Assembly (NCBI RefSeq): GCF_036959255.1
Contig: NZ_JAWMTI010000002.1
Span: forward strand, 976,054 to 1,040,053
Length of the DNA stretch: 64,000 nucleotides
Direction: 5' to 3'
DNA from: Olivibacter sp036959255
Lineage (GTDB): Bacteria; Bacteroidota; Bacteroidia; Sphingobacteriales; Sphingobacteriaceae
The notes beneath the pieces are model-generated. The model had not been told where the DNA came from, did not search any database, and was given only the letters and a program-made list of their open reading frames with translations. Each line of letters starts with the position of its first letter. Positions within the stretch are counted from its first letter, which is position 1. This document shows, piece by piece, positions 35,770 through 45,196 of this stretch. The position numbers and the translations under genes are program-made.

Positions 35770-36777
35770 TTAAATGCCTAATAACTTGATCAAAATAAGT
35801 ATTGGACCAACTTCGAGGGTGCAAAGATAAATAAATAAATAAAACTTTGAAAACTGATAGCTTTTTAATACAGTATTTGAGGCACGTATAAATTGCATCG
35901 CAAAGACAAAAAGACCTACAGCACAAGAGACTAGAACCCAAACTTTTACATATGCTGTAGGCGCCAAACTCAACACCAAAAGTAAGGGAAGAAAAATTAT
36001 AGCTGCATTAAAATAACTTAAATATAATATTGAGATATAGTCCCTAACGAGCTTTTGAATGCCAAATACAAAACCAATCGTTCGTGTTATTAAAATCTTA
36101 ACAACAAAAAGTACCAGCACTAAGGCTGTGATCGTAAAAAATAAACCGATTTCTGAATATCCCGGTTGAATTTGACTATACGAAACAAACAAATACAGGA
36201 AAAGACCGATAGTAAATCCAAACAATAGATACAAGAAAACAAAAGGCCAGGAAGTGATTAAATTATCTTCTTTGCTTACTTGTAAAAGAACCCGGTTACT
36301 ATAAAAAGAAGTAGCTATCGCCTCCAAATCCTTCATAAAAAACATCCTAATGAGTGCAAAAAACAGAAACAAAGAAAAAACAGCATATAAGACCCACCTT
36401 GGACGGTATATTTTCCGCACGCCCAATTGTTTGCTTCCGCTATAATGGATGTTTTTCCCCCAAGTGAGGGTATTCCCATTCGTAATAATATAGAGCTTCC
36501 TTAAACTATCTAAAAATTGATTTTTACTTCCCACTGCGAGTGGTTTTAGATAGTACATTCGCATAGAATCCCGCACCGTCGCTAGCGAATCCGCTATCCT
36601 AGCCAATGAATCTTTAATTCGTTGCTTTTCAATGGCACGCGCAAAACGAGCAGAATCCCGCACCAGGTACTTCAAAGAAAGGGGCACCGGTTTACGGACA
36701 GTCGTGTCCTGAACAGCGTGCGAAGTGAAAGAAATAAAACCTAGGAGTAACAGAAAAACAAGCCGAATTTTTACCAT
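35770..36777 (-). CDS. DUF4271 membrane protein
   Basis: A 335-residue protein with a signal peptide (LVFLLLLGFISFTSHA), a charged region with a coiled-coil stretch (IEKQRIKDSLARIADSLATVRDSM), then seven or so membrane helices from about residue 128 to the end, including GFTIGLFLYLFVSYSQIQPGYSE. This is the DUF4271 arrangement. The function is unknown; linkage to hemD is recurrent. The upstream -7 box TAACTTTG lies about 25 bp from the ATG. Confidence 0.86.
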   Translation of the reverse strand: MVKIRLVFLLLLGFISFTSHAVQDTTVRKPVPLSLKYLVRDSARFARAIEKQRIKDSLARIADSLATVRDSMRMYYLKPLAVGSKNQFLDSLRKLYIITNGNTLTWGKNIHYSGSKQLGVRKIYRPRWVLYAVFSLFLFFALIRMFFMKDLEAIATSFYSNRVLLQVSKEDNLITSWPFVFLYLLFGFTIGLFLYLFVSYSQIQPGYSEIGLFFTITALVLVLFVVKILITRTIGFVFGIQKLVRDYISILYLSYFNAAIIFLPLLLVLSLAPTAYVKVWVLVSCAVGLFVFAMQFIRASNTVLKSYQFSKFYLFIYLCTLEVGPILILIKLLGI

Positions 36778-36801
36778 TTATTTAGAATCGGATTTAAGGT
36801 G

Positions 36802-36809
36802 CAAAGTTA
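36802..36809 (-). promoter_or_regulatory. Putative -7 element of the DUF4271-hemD operon
   Basis: Minus strand TAACTTTG, matching TAnnTTTG, about 25 bp before the ATG at 36777. No clear TTG upstream. Confidence 0.47.
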
Positions 36810-36996
36810 GTTGTTTCTAGGTAAAAACCTGAAATCGGTTACTCTTTATGTGCCCAGAAATTCAATAGCCATCCTAGATAAGGTGCCTTTATGCAGACCT
36901 ACCGGGATAAGTCAAGCGAAATAGGTCAAAAGAACACTTTCATGAGGTTCGCCGATCGCATCATCTCCTCCTTTTACTTCAGTCCTTTCGATTTCT

Positions 36997-37004
36997 TAAA
37001 TTTG
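36997..37004 (+). promoter_or_regulatory. Putative -7 element of gabD
   Basis: TAAATTTG matches TAnnTTTG. It implies a leader of about 100 bases that ends with the palindrome at 37097-37108. No clear -33 TTG. Confidence 0.4.
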
Positions 37005-37110
37005 GTGGTATAGACAAAAACCAAGAAGCGAAATCGGTGTTAAGTTTATAACATTTTTTATTGAAAGCGATGAATTATTTTGATTGGGTCAAAAGCGTTA
37101 ACGTTAACAG

Positions 37111-38556
37111 ATGAAAACAAGAAATAAATTGATAAATGGTGCCGCGTTTATAAATGGGGAACAGGTGCTCGGCAAAAAGACATTCGATGTTGTTAATCCA
37201 GCAACAGGTGAAGCGGTCATTTCGGTAACTGATCTAGCGGCCAAAGATATTGAACAAGCTATTGATGCTGCGGAAGTGGCCTGGATACCCTGGAAAACGA
37301 CCCCGGTTGCAGAACGTAGTACGATTTTAAAAAAATGGTATGATTTGCTTATTAAACATGCAGAAGAAATTGCGGAAATTATAACGGTCGAGTCGGGCAA
37401 GCCATTAGAAGAAAGTCGAATTGAAGTAAATTATGGTGCCTCGTTCGTTAATTGGTTTGCAGAAGAAACATCGCGTGCATACGGTGATCAGATTCCGTCT
37501 CCTACAAACGGTAAACAGCTTATTACGTTAAGACAGTCAATAGGGGTAAGTGCCGCTATAACCCCATGGAACTTCCCTTTAGCCATGGTAACACGAAAAG
37601 TGGCTCCTGCGCTAGCAGCCGGTTGCACCGTGATATTAAAACCTGCTTCTCAAACGCCATTGACTGCTATTGCGATTGCTCATCTTGCAACAATCGCCGG
37701 CCTGCCAAAGGGTGTGCTTAATGTTGTAACTGGAAAAGACTCGGCTCGTATTGGCAAGCTATTATGTACAAGTCCGACAATAAGAAAAATCTCATTTACC
37801 GGTTCAACGGCGGTTGGCAAAACACTGATGCAACAAGCGGCATCAACTATCAAAAAGGTCTCATTAGAACTTGGGGGCAACGCACCCTTTATTGTATTTG
37901 ATGACGCCAATATAAAATCGGCCGTAAAGGGTGCTATTGCTTCAAAGTTTAGAAACTCAGGTCAAACGTGCGTTGCCGTTAATCGATTTCTAGTGCAGGA
38001 TGCCGTTTACGAAACATTTGCAACGCAAATAACAAAAGCTGTCGCTGATCTAAAAGTCGGCAATGGTTTAGATAAAGGCGTAGAAGTTGGACCATTAATT
38101 AATGAAAATGGACTTAAAAAGGTGGAAGATCATGTAAAAGATGCCGTACAGAAGGGGGCAATCATACTTACAGGCGGTAAAGCAATCGCTAATCTATTTT
38201 TTGAACCGACAGTATTGAGCGAAGTTCCCTTAAACGCGAAAATTGCTCACGAAGAAACGTTTGGTCCAGTTGTTTCCCTCTTCCGATTTAAAACGGAGGA
38301 AGAAGCCATACGATTAGCAAATCAAACTGAATTCGGGCTGGCCGCTTATTTTTACAGTGAAAATGTAAAACGCTGTTGGCGTGTTGCGGAAGCATTAGAG
38401 GCTGGCATGGTGGGTATAAATGAAGGGGCTATTTCGACAGCAGTTGCGCCATTCGGTGGTATAAAGGAGTCCGGACTTGGAAGAGAAGGTTCTAAATACG
38501 GACTCGAGGAATATATGGAAATAAAATATTTGTGTTTTGGTGTCGGGGAAGGATAG
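37111..38556 (+). CDS. gabD: NAD(P)-dependent succinate-semialdehyde dehydrogenase
   Basis: A 481-residue aldehyde dehydrogenase of the succinate-semialdehyde group. Visible motifs are TPWNFPLAMVTRKVAPALAAGCTVILKPA (cofactor binding), FTGSTAVGKTLMQ, LELGGNAPFIVFDDA with the catalytic Glu, and NSGQTCVAVNRF with the catalytic Cys. The C-terminal AVAPFGGIKESGLGREGSKYGLEEYME is family-typical. It feeds succinate into the TCA cycle. No transaminase neighbour is seen, so the substrate, though likely, is inferred from the family. It stands alone, convergent with a 2OG oxygenase. Confidence 0.92.
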   Translation: MKTRNKLINGAAFINGEQVLGKKTFDVVNPATGEAVISVTDLAAKDIEQAIDAAEVAWIPWKTTPVAERSTILKKWYDLLIKHAEEIAEIITVESGKPLEESRIEVNYGASFVNWFAEETSRAYGDQIPSPTNGKQLITLRQSIGVSAAITPWNFPLAMVTRKVAPALAAGCTVILKPASQTPLTAIAIAHLATIAGLPKGVLNVVTGKDSARIGKLLCTSPTIRKISFTGSTAVGKTLMQQAASTIKKVSLELGGNAPFIVFDDANIKSAVKGAIASKFRNSGQTCVAVNRFLVQDAVYETFATQITKAVADLKVGNGLDKGVEVGPLINENGLKKVEDHVKDAVQKGAIILTGGKAIANLFFEPTVLSEVPLNAKIAHEETFGPVVSLFRFKTEEEAIRLANQTEFGLAAYFYSENVKRCWRVAEALEAGMVGINEGAISTAVAPFGGIKESGLGREGSKYGLEEYMEIKYLCFGVGEG

Positions 38557-38575
38557 GGTTTTCGGCTCACTCAAA

Positions 38576-39544
38576 CTACATTTTCAGTCCAATTTCCCGC
38601 AAACGCTCTTCCAAGTACTCGCCTGCTGTACAATCCTGATAAATCTTGGGATTGGTAGCATCAACGCAATTTTCCAAAGCTGCTAAATTCATTTCGGCTT
38701 TAGGATGTAAAAAGAAGGGCACCGAATAACGGGAAGTTCTCATCAATTCTTTCGGTGGGTTTATCACGCGGTGTGTGGTGGACTTCAGTTTATTATTAGT
38801 CAGCCTTTGCAACATATCACCAACGTTGACTACAATATCTTCTCCAAAAGCCTTTACCGGGTACCAGGTGCCATTTCTTGTCAACACTTCCAATCCGTCA
38901 GCACTCGCCCCAATTAATAAGGTGATTAAATTGATATCTTCATGTGCTCCTGCCCTAACTGCATCAGGCGCAATTTCATCTGGATTTTCAATCGGAAAAT
39001 AATGTATTGCCCGGAGGATCGAATTACCGTTAATCACCTTGTCTTCAAAATAGTTTTCCTCTAATTCTAAGAAGTTAGCAATGGCTCTCAATAAAGCACG
39101 ACCCGCTGTTTCTAAACGACGGTAAACCTCTTCAGTTAGAGCATTAAAGCGCGGAAGCTCCTGTACTTCAATATTTTCGGGATAGGATGCTCGCAACGCT
39201 TCATCATCAATGATCGTCTGGCCACGCTGCCAAAACTCCTTCAAATCGGGGGTTTTCGCGTCCTTTGCCTTTTCTTTTCCTTTTGACGTATAACCACGCT
39301 GTCCTGCTAAACCAGGTATTTCATAGGTTCGTTTTGCCGCTTCCGGCAAATCAAAAAACTGTTTAACTACTTCGTACAATCCATCAATGAGTTCTTTATT
39401 CATTCCATGATTGGCAATAGTCACAAATCCTGTATCTGTAAAAGCCTTTCCAATATCGTTAGAAAACTGCTTCCGTTGTTCAGCCGTCCCTTCCGTAAAC
39501 TTTAATAAGTCGAGGCGCGGAATGTTAATCGTAGTATCAGACAT
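38576..39544 (-). CDS. 2-oxoglutarate/Fe(II) oxygenase of the isopenicillin N synthase-like family
   Basis: A 322-residue double-stranded beta-helix oxygenase. N-terminal IPRLDLLKF and FTDTGFVTIANHGM belong to the plant-like DIOX_N domain. Iron ligands are His and Asp in AHEDINLITLLIGA and His in KSTTHRVINPP; the 2OG-binding Arg is in SRYSVPFFLHP. No substrate can be set; flavonoid or hormone-like names used for homologues do not apply here. It stands between gabD and an alpha/beta hydrolase gene. Confidence 0.91.
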   Translation of the reverse strand: MSDTTINIPRLDLLKFTEGTAEQRKQFSNDIGKAFTDTGFVTIANHGMNKELIDGLYEVVKQFFDLPEAAKRTYEIPGLAGQRGYTSKGKEKAKDAKTPDLKEFWQRGQTIIDDEALRASYPENIEVQELPRFNALTEEVYRRLETAGRALLRAIANFLELEENYFEDKVINGNSILRAIHYFPIENPDEIAPDAVRAGAHEDINLITLLIGASADGLEVLTRNGTWYPVKAFGEDIVVNVGDMLQRLTNNKLKSTTHRVINPPKELMRTSRYSVPFFLHPKAEMNLAALENCVDATNPKIYQDCTAGEYLEERLREIGLKM

Positions 39545-39682
39545 ATTTATGAATCTTAATCAATTAAAGGTACGAAGCTTTTTCATAAATGTGAATTATG
39601 AACAACACATTGCGACTATCCATTTTACAATCAGTAGGTTAATTTTTTAGTCCCTAATTGAGATACACCAAGCGCCTGTATA

Positions 39683-40528
39683 TTACTGCAATGAATCACG
39701 AAAAAACAGTAACAGATCATTGTTCAGTTTTTCTCTATGCGTCAGAAACAACCCATGCGGAGCACCAGGATATAGAATAAATTGACAGTTAGTTATCAAA
39801 GTACTGGTAATGTTGGCGCTTATATCTTCTGGAACAATTTTATCTGCGTCGCCGTGAACAATCAACGTAGGAACCGAAATATTTGCTAAGTCTTCTCTGA
39901 AATCAGTTTCCGAAAAGGTTTTGACACATTGCTTGGTGGCTAAAGGAGATGCCGTGAGTGCAATTGAAATTTGATATTCCAACATTGCTTTACTGATCGG
40001 TTTGTTAACCAGATTAACACCAAAAAAATCATGAAAGAATCCTTCCAAAAAAGCTGGTCTATCACTTGTGAGTCCATCTATCATTGCGCTAAACACTTTA
40101 ATTTCCAAGCCGTCGGGATTATCCGACGTTTTAAGCATGTAAGGTGTAACCGAGCTAAGCAAAACCGCTTTAGGTACGCGGCTATCCCCATAACGAGTGA
40201 AGTATCGAGCAACTTCTCCCCCTCCCATTGAAAATCCCACTAAAATCACTTGATGTAAGTCAAGTTGTATCACTATTTCATTTAAATCATCGGCTAAGGT
40301 ATCGTAGTCGTATCCGTGTAAGGGGTGGGAAGACATGCCAAAGCCCCTTCTATCATAGGTGATACATCTAAATCCTTGTTGAACAAAAAAATCTACCTGA
40401 GGTTCCCACATTAAATGATTGGAGGGCCACCCGTGAATGAGGATGAGCGGTGGTCCTTCTCCGATGTCTTCGTAACATAAAATAACGCGATCTTGGCTTC
40501 CCTGATCAAATTTTTCTATGAAATTCAT
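39683..40528 (-). CDS. Alpha/beta hydrolase
   Basis: A 281-residue hydrolase with the standard fold. The oxyanion region is ILIHGWPSNHLMWEPQ, the nucleophile elbow GFSMGGGE with its Ser, then Asp in TLIVHGDADKIVP and His in YPGAPHGLFLTH. It resembles non-haem haloperoxidase/esterase proteins. I start at the ATG at 40528, preceded by AAGGA at a good distance; an upstream in-frame ATG at 40600 would add 24 residues with no family match. The gene is monocistronic. Confidence 0.9.
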   Translation of the reverse strand: MNFIEKFDQGSQDRVILCYEDIGEGPPLILIHGWPSNHLMWEPQVDFFVQQGFRCITYDRRGFGMSSHPLHGYDYDTLADDLNEIVIQLDLHQVILVGFSMGGGEVARYFTRYGDSRVPKAVLLSSVTPYMLKTSDNPDGLEIKVFSAMIDGLTSDRPAFLEGFFHDFFGVNLVNKPISKAMLEYQISIALTASPLATKQCVKTFSETDFREDLANISVPTLIVHGDADKIVPEDISANITSTLITNCQFILYPGAPHGLFLTHREKLNNDLLLFFRDSLQ

Positions 40529-40690
40529 ATTTTTTCCTTTGAAGGTGAGCTTCTTTCCTATAACGTAGATAATAGCCAAAATGTTTGTAAACCCAACCAT
40601 CCAAGAAAGTTTGCTTTTTTTAACATAGTATAAGAAAGGTTTCTTTTACCTATGTTTTAGCGATGACGGTCCGAGCGAAAATCAATTTTA

Positions 40691-40721
40691 TTGTATGATA
40701 AACGGTTTTTCTATAAGTTTG
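40691..40721 (+). promoter_or_regulatory. Promoter of folP and the YCF48-like gene
   Basis: TTG (40691-40693), 20 bp, then TAAGTTTG (40714-40721): full -33 and -7 elements at normal spacing. Transcription would start near 40728, after the ATG at 40695, which supports the downstream folP start at 40782. Confidence 0.68.
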
Positions 40722-40781
40722 CAAAAAATAAAAGTCATTTTTGAGGCGAACAGGGCGAACCCCTCCGTTAAATATCGACAT

Positions 40782-41639
40782 ATGAAATTTTGCAATGTGG
40801 GTGGTAAATTATTGGATCTCCACACCCCTAAGATTATGGGGATACTTAATATAACGCCCGATTCATTTTTTGATGGTGGGAAGCACAGTAACCTAAATAG
40901 CGCTTTGGAGCATGGGGGGAAGATGTTGGAAGAAGGAGCGGATATCATCGATATTGGCGCTTACTCTTCACGGCCAGGTGCACGTGAGGTCAGTCTTCAA
41001 GAAGAGTTAGACCGTTTAATTCCTATCGTTGAAGGCCTTCGAAAAACTTACCCCGGAGCTATTTTATCTATTGATACCTTTCGTGCAGATGTGGCGACCG
41101 AAGCAATAAAGTCCGGCGCTCACATGGTTAATGATATCGGCGGTGGAAATTTAGATGACAGGATGTTCACCACAGTCGCTAAATTAGGTGTTCCCTATGT
41201 GCTTATGCATAGCAGAGGGACACCGGAAACTATGCAAAACAATACCGGTTATCAAAATCTGATAAACGATATTATCCTCGACCTTACAAAAAAAATTAAA
41301 GCACTGCGTTTGGCCGGTGTAAAAGATATTATTGTTGACCCTGGCTTTGGTTTCGCCAAAACATTAGAGCAGAACTACCTGTTATTGAGTAGAATCAGTG
41401 AATTGAAAGTTTTAGGTCTACCTATATTAGGGGCCCTGTCGCGGAAGTCAATGATTTATAAATTATTGGATGGAGGGCCTCAAGAGGCGTTAAATGGAAC
41501 AACTGTATTAAACACAATCTTACTGATCAACGGAGTTGAAATAATCCGAGTACACGATGTTAAAGAGGCTGTTGAAGTAAGAAAGCTCGTCATGCAAACC
41601 AAAATCAACGATGTTGAAAGGAATTCATACTATGCATAA
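40782..41639 (+). CDS. folP: Dihydropteroate synthase
   Basis: Condenses p-aminobenzoate with 6-hydroxymethyl-dihydropterin diphosphate in folate synthesis; target of sulfonamides. The 285-residue TIM barrel shows PKIMGILNITPDSFFDGGK, EGADIIDIGAYSSRPGA, LSIDTFRADVA, MVNDIGGG, YVLMHSRG and IIVDPGFGFAKT. I use the ATG at 40782, because a promoter sits between it and the earlier ATG and the family begins near this point. Its stop overlaps the next gene's start in ATGCATAA, so the two are translationally coupled. Confidence 0.96.
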   Translation: MKFCNVGGKLLDLHTPKIMGILNITPDSFFDGGKHSNLNSALEHGGKMLEEGADIIDIGAYSSRPGAREVSLQEELDRLIPIVEGLRKTYPGAILSIDTFRADVATEAIKSGAHMVNDIGGGNLDDRMFTTVAKLGVPYVLMHSRGTPETMQNNTGYQNLINDIILDLTKKIKALRLAGVKDIIVDPGFGFAKTLEQNYLLLSRISELKVLGLPILGALSRKSMIYKLLDGGPQEALNGTTVLNTILLINGVEIIRVHDVKEAVEVRKLVMQTKINDVERNSYYA

Positions 41640-42660
41640 AATTATACTCTCTTTTGTCTTCCTTATCGCTATTGGCACAGCAAAAAGCCAGCCATATAAA
41701 CTCGAGAAATTGCAAGAAGGAAATGAAGTCAGCTTTAGAGGAATGTCTATTCCTAATGATTCGGTGGCTTGGATTTCAGGAACAAAAGGAACGGTCGCAA
41801 AAACAACCGATGGAGGTAAAAATTGGACGTGGATAGTTGCCAAGGGTTATGAAGATTTCGATTTCCGATCGGTGGTTGCCTTTTCCGATAAAAAGGCACT
41901 GATGGTGAATGCAGGTAGTCCTGCAGTAATTTTATTAACGGAAAACGGTGGAGAATCTTGGGAGAAAGTGCATAGCTACGATATCAAAGAAATCTTCTAC
42001 GATGGTATGGGGTTTTGGGACGAGAAAAGAGGTATTGTATTTGGAGATCCGATTGAGGGTAAGCTTCAGCTTATAGCAACCGAAGATGGTGGACGAACGT
42101 GGCTGAATATCAGTGACGAAGCAAATATGCAAATGAAAATCGGCGAAGCTGGCTTCGCAGCAAGCGGTACCAGTATTCGAACAACGGGGGATGGTTTAGT
42201 GTGGATCGGAACTGGCGGGACACAAGCACGTTTGCTGTTTTCTTATAACTATGGACAGTCTTGGACGAGCTATAAAGTACCTATTGAGCAAGGCGAGGCT
42301 TCACAAGGTATCTTTTCATTGGCCATTAATGGACAAAAGCAACTGATCGCTATCGGCGGTGACTACAAAAATTTCAAAAACAACAATAATGTTATCCAAT
42401 TGTCAGGAAATGGTACAACCTGGAATGCACCTAAAACAAGATTATCTGGCTTTAAGTCTTGCGTTGAATTTATTGATGACGACTTGGTGATTGCAACGGG
42501 TACCTCAGGTACCGACTTCTCGATAGATAGTGGACAGTCATGGAAGGTGCTGGATGAAAAAAGCTACAATGTAGTTCGGGCTTCTGAGAGCGGTAAATTT
42601 GTATTGCTCGCCGGGGATAAGGGTCGTATTTATCAACTGGCGAGAACAGCTAATGAATAG
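41632..42660 (+). CDS. YCF48-like repeat protein, exported
   Basis: A 342-residue exported protein with signal MHKIILSFVFLIAIGTAKSQ. It is built of beta-propeller repeats of the BNR/YCF48 kind: TTDGGKNWTW, LLTENGGESWEKV, IATEDGGRTWLN, FSYNYGQSWTSY and SIDSGQSWKVL, each with the DGG-x-W pattern. YCF48 proteins assist photosystem II in cyanobacteria; in Bacteroidota they are generic propellers, sometimes called oxidoreductases without basis. The start at 41632 overlaps the end of folP by eight bases. Confidence 0.86.
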   Translation: MHKIILSFVFLIAIGTAKSQPYKLEKLQEGNEVSFRGMSIPNDSVAWISGTKGTVAKTTDGGKNWTWIVAKGYEDFDFRSVVAFSDKKALMVNAGSPAVILLTENGGESWEKVHSYDIKEIFYDGMGFWDEKRGIVFGDPIEGKLQLIATEDGGRTWLNISDEANMQMKIGEAGFAASGTSIRTTGDGLVWIGTGGTQARLLFSYNYGQSWTSYKVPIEQGEASQGIFSLAINGQKQLIAIGGDYKNFKNNNNVIQLSGNGTTWNAPKTRLSGFKSCVEFIDDDLVIATGTSGTDFSIDSGQSWKVLDEKSYNVVRASESGKFVLLAGDKGRIYQLARTANE

Positions 42661-42683
42661 TTTTTAAGCGAGGAACGAAACAT

Positions 42684-43829
42684 CTATCGCCGCTTCATGG
42701 TAATAAACGCATTGCATAAGATTAAGACGCTGATGCCTAAGCAAAATACATCCCAACCTCCTATATGAAACAAAAAAATCCCAATGGCCGAACCGATCGC
42801 TCCGCCAATAAAAGTCGAGGTCATGAAGACAGTGTTGAAGCGGTTTCTAGCTGCTGGTTTCAATGAATAAATAAGCGTTTGATTGCTAATCTGCAAAGCT
42901 TGATGGCCTATATCTATTAAGACAATACCAATAACAAGCAATATGAGCGCATTACCGGTAAAATAAAAAGCGACATAGCCCAGTAATTGCGCCAATAAGC
43001 CCAATAAAGATATCTTTTTCACAACAGCGGTGCTTCCGCTGCTTTTTTTTCCAACTAAGGGCGCGGCTAGTGCTCCTGAAGCACCGATAACACCAAACAG
43101 GCCAATCTGAACGGTATTATATTCAAAAGGTTTAGCTGACAAAAATAATACCATGGTAACCCAGAAAGCACTCATACTAGCAAATGATAAGGCATTACTG
43201 AGCGAGGCTGCCCGTAATTGCGGAAAAGTTTTTACGTAGTGGACGATTGATAACATGAGGGATCGATAAGTACCATGATAAGTAGGTTTACTTTCAATGA
43301 ATACACGTTGCATGATCAACACTAAGAGAAAGCAAATTGTTGCAGCTGTATAGTACATTTGCCGCCAACCGAAAGCATGACCTATATAACCACTTAATGA
43401 TCTGGAGGAAACGATACCTATCAATAATCCCCCCATTACCAAGCCAATCACACTGCCTCGTTTTTCATCAGAAGCAAGACTGGCCGCAAGGGGAATAATC
43501 AACTGTGGTACAATAGAAAAAAGTCCAATTAAAAAACACAATACTTGCAGTATAAAAAACGACTTAGTGAAGGCTGCTCCAAGGAGAACAATGACGGAAA
43601 AAGTTGTTGTGACGATAATCTGCTGCTTCTTTTCCAATAGATCGCCAAGCGGAACGAAGAGCAATAGACCGGCCGCATAACCTAATTGTGTAATATAGGT
43701 AATACTTCCGGCTTCAGCTTCCTGTATACCAAAGTCATGCGCAATCAGCGGAAGCAAAGGTTGGCAGTAATACAGGTTGGCAACGACCAAACCGCAGCAA
43801 ATGGCCATAAATAATGTAAGGTATTTCAT
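42684..43829 (-). CDS. MFS transporter
   Basis: A 381-residue carrier with 12 predicted membrane helices. It has LGYAAGLLLFVPLGDLLEKKQ between helices 2 and 3, the MFS loop motif, and GSVIGLVMGGLLIGIVSSRSLSGYIG after helix 4/5, which resembles drug-proton antiporter motif C. It fits the YgaY/arabinose-efflux-type branch; the substrate is unknown. I start at the ATG at 43829; a longer frame to 43868 exists but adds polar residues before the first helix. An M42 peptidase gene lies upstream on the same strand. Confidence 0.87.
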   Translation of the reverse strand: MKYLTLFMAICCGLVVANLYYCQPLLPLIAHDFGIQEAEAGSITYITQLGYAAGLLLFVPLGDLLEKKQQIIVTTTFSVIVLLGAAFTKSFFILQVLCFLIGLFSIVPQLIIPLAASLASDEKRGSVIGLVMGGLLIGIVSSRSLSGYIGHAFGWRQMYYTAATICFLLVLIMQRVFIESKPTYHGTYRSLMLSIVHYVKTFPQLRAASLSNALSFASMSAFWVTMVLFLSAKPFEYNTVQIGLFGVIGASGALAAPLVGKKSSGSTAVVKKISLLGLLAQLLGYVAFYFTGNALILLVIGIVLIDIGHQALQISNQTLIYSLKPAARNRFNTVFMTSTFIGGAIGSAIGIFLFHIGGWDVFCLGISVLILCNAFITMKRR

Positions 43830-43884
43830 CGAGAAGTAGCTAACTCGTACGCCCAGCCTAATGAGCATACGAGCGTAAGTTTAA

Positions 43885-45003
43885 TTATTTAGCAAACGTT
43901 CTAAAGTCTTGATCCGCTTGGATACTTAAAAGCACTTCGTAGATCAATCGAATAACATTATCTACATCTTCTTTATGGATCATTTCGACCGTCGTATGCA
44001 TATACCGGAGCGGAAGCGATATCAGTGCCGAAGGAACACCTCCATTAGAATAGGCAAAAGCATCTGTGTCGGTACCCGTGACGCGAGAAGAGGCTTGGCG
44101 TTGAAAAGGGATTTTCTTTTCAATGGCTGTATCAATTAAAAGCTTGTTTAGGTTAATTTGAATAGATGGTGCATATGATATAACGGGACCTTTTCCACAA
44201 GCTAAATCGCCTTGCGTAATTTTATTGATCATCGGTGTCTGTGTATCATGTGTTACGTCCGTTATAATGGCCACATTGGGTTTGATGGTCTGAGTTATCA
44301 TTTCTGCACCACGTAAACCTACTTCTTCTTGCACAGCATTTACAATATATAAACCAAAAGGTAGCTTTTTCTTGTTTTCTTTTAATAACCGAGCTACCTC
44401 TGCAATCATAAGGCCTCCTGCTCGATTATCGAGTGCGCGTCCTACATAATAACGGTCATTCAATATCATAAATTCGTCTTCATAAGTGATAACGGATCCC
44501 ACATGAACACCGAGTGCTTCAACTTCTTCCTTGCTTGTGCAACCGCAGTCGAGAAAAATATTTTTTAATGAGGGCGCCTCCTCTTTTTCTCCTCCCCTTG
44601 TGTGGATAGCAGGCCATCCGAATACGGCTTTAACAATACCTTTATCACCATGTATATGTACACGTTTGGAAGGTGCAATCTGATGGTCAGAGCCTCCATT
44701 TCTGATAACGTAAATAAGCCCTTCGTTTGTAATGTAATTAACAAACCACGAAATTTCATCTGAGTGAGCTTCAATAACCACTTTGTAATCGGCCTTCGGG
44801 TTAATGACCGCTACTGCTGTACCATAACTATCTGTGAACGTTTCATCTACATAAGGTTTAATGTAATTTAACCAAATGCGTTGGCCCTCCCATTCATAGC
44901 CCGTAGGTGAAGGATTATTGATATATTTTTCGAAAAAACTCAAGGCTTTTTCATTTACAATTGCGTTAGGATGCTGTTCGTTATTTTTTTTTGATTTTGC
45001 CAT
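43885..45003 (-). CDS. M42 family metallopeptidase
   Basis: A 372-residue dizinc aminopeptidase of family M42 (glutamyl aminopeptidase/endoglucanase M type). Metal and active-site motifs are EAHSDEISWFV with the first His and Asp, RALDNRAGGLMIAEVAR with the bridging Asp, VQEEVGLRGAEM with the catalytic Glu pair, ITDVTHDTQTP, and LRYMHTTVEMIHKEDVDNVIRLI with the last His. It is cytoplasmic, usually forming large tetrahedral complexes. The longer N-terminus (SKKNNEQHPN) is polar. A TAnnTTTG lies about 45 bp upstream. Confidence 0.95.
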   Translation of the reverse strand: MAKSKKNNEQHPNAIVNEKALSFFEKYINNPSPTGYEWEGQRIWLNYIKPYVDETFTDSYGTAVAVINPKADYKVVIEAHSDEISWFVNYITNEGLIYVIRNGGSDHQIAPSKRVHIHGDKGIVKAVFGWPAIHTRGGEKEEAPSLKNIFLDCGCTSKEEVEALGVHVGSVITYEDEFMILNDRYYVGRALDNRAGGLMIAEVARLLKENKKKLPFGLYIVNAVQEEVGLRGAEMITQTIKPNVAIITDVTHDTQTPMINKITQGDLACGKGPVISYAPSIQINLNKLLIDTAIEKKIPFQRQASSRVTGTDTDAFAYSNGGVPSALISLPLRYMHTTVEMIHKEDVDNVIRLIYEVLLSIQADQDFRTFAK

Positions 45004-45046
45004 AAAGTGATATATTCTTGAAAAGAGCTTGATACTATTAAGCTAG

Positions 45047-45054
45047 CAAAAGTA
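45047..45054 (-). promoter_or_regulatory. Putative -7 element of the M42 peptidase gene
   Basis: Minus strand TACTTTTG, matching TAnnTTTG, 44 bp before the ATG. No clear -33 TTG. Confidence 0.42.
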
Positions 45055-45144
45055 CAAAGTTTTCATTAATGCATCAGGTTTTTACATTTCCGATGTTTTT
45101 TTAAATTTCAATTCGATATATTCGAAATAGATTTTTTTTTGTGT

Positions 45145-45152
45145 TAGGTTTG
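45145..45152 (+). promoter_or_regulatory. Putative -7 element of the DUF1599 gene
   Basis: TAGGTTTG matches TAnnTTTG, 45 bp before the ATG at 45197. A -33 TTG is not evident; TTCG lies near that place. Confidence 0.47.
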
Positions 45153-45196
45153 CACAAGAACTTGCGAGAACAATAAATATACTGAACTAAAACCAA

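Larger units (their letters stand above)
36778..37110. other. Intergenic region between DUF4271 and gabD
   Basis: No gene is seen. It holds the -7 boxes for both neighbours (36802-36809 on the minus strand and 36997-37004 on the plus strand) and, just before the gabD ATG, a 12-base palindrome GTTAACGTTAAC at 37097-37108. The rest shows no structure I can name. Confidence 0.55.

Noticed and set aside
37111..38556. gabD as part of a GABA shunt cluster
   Set aside because: No GABA transaminase or transporter next to it, so only the enzyme family can be supported.
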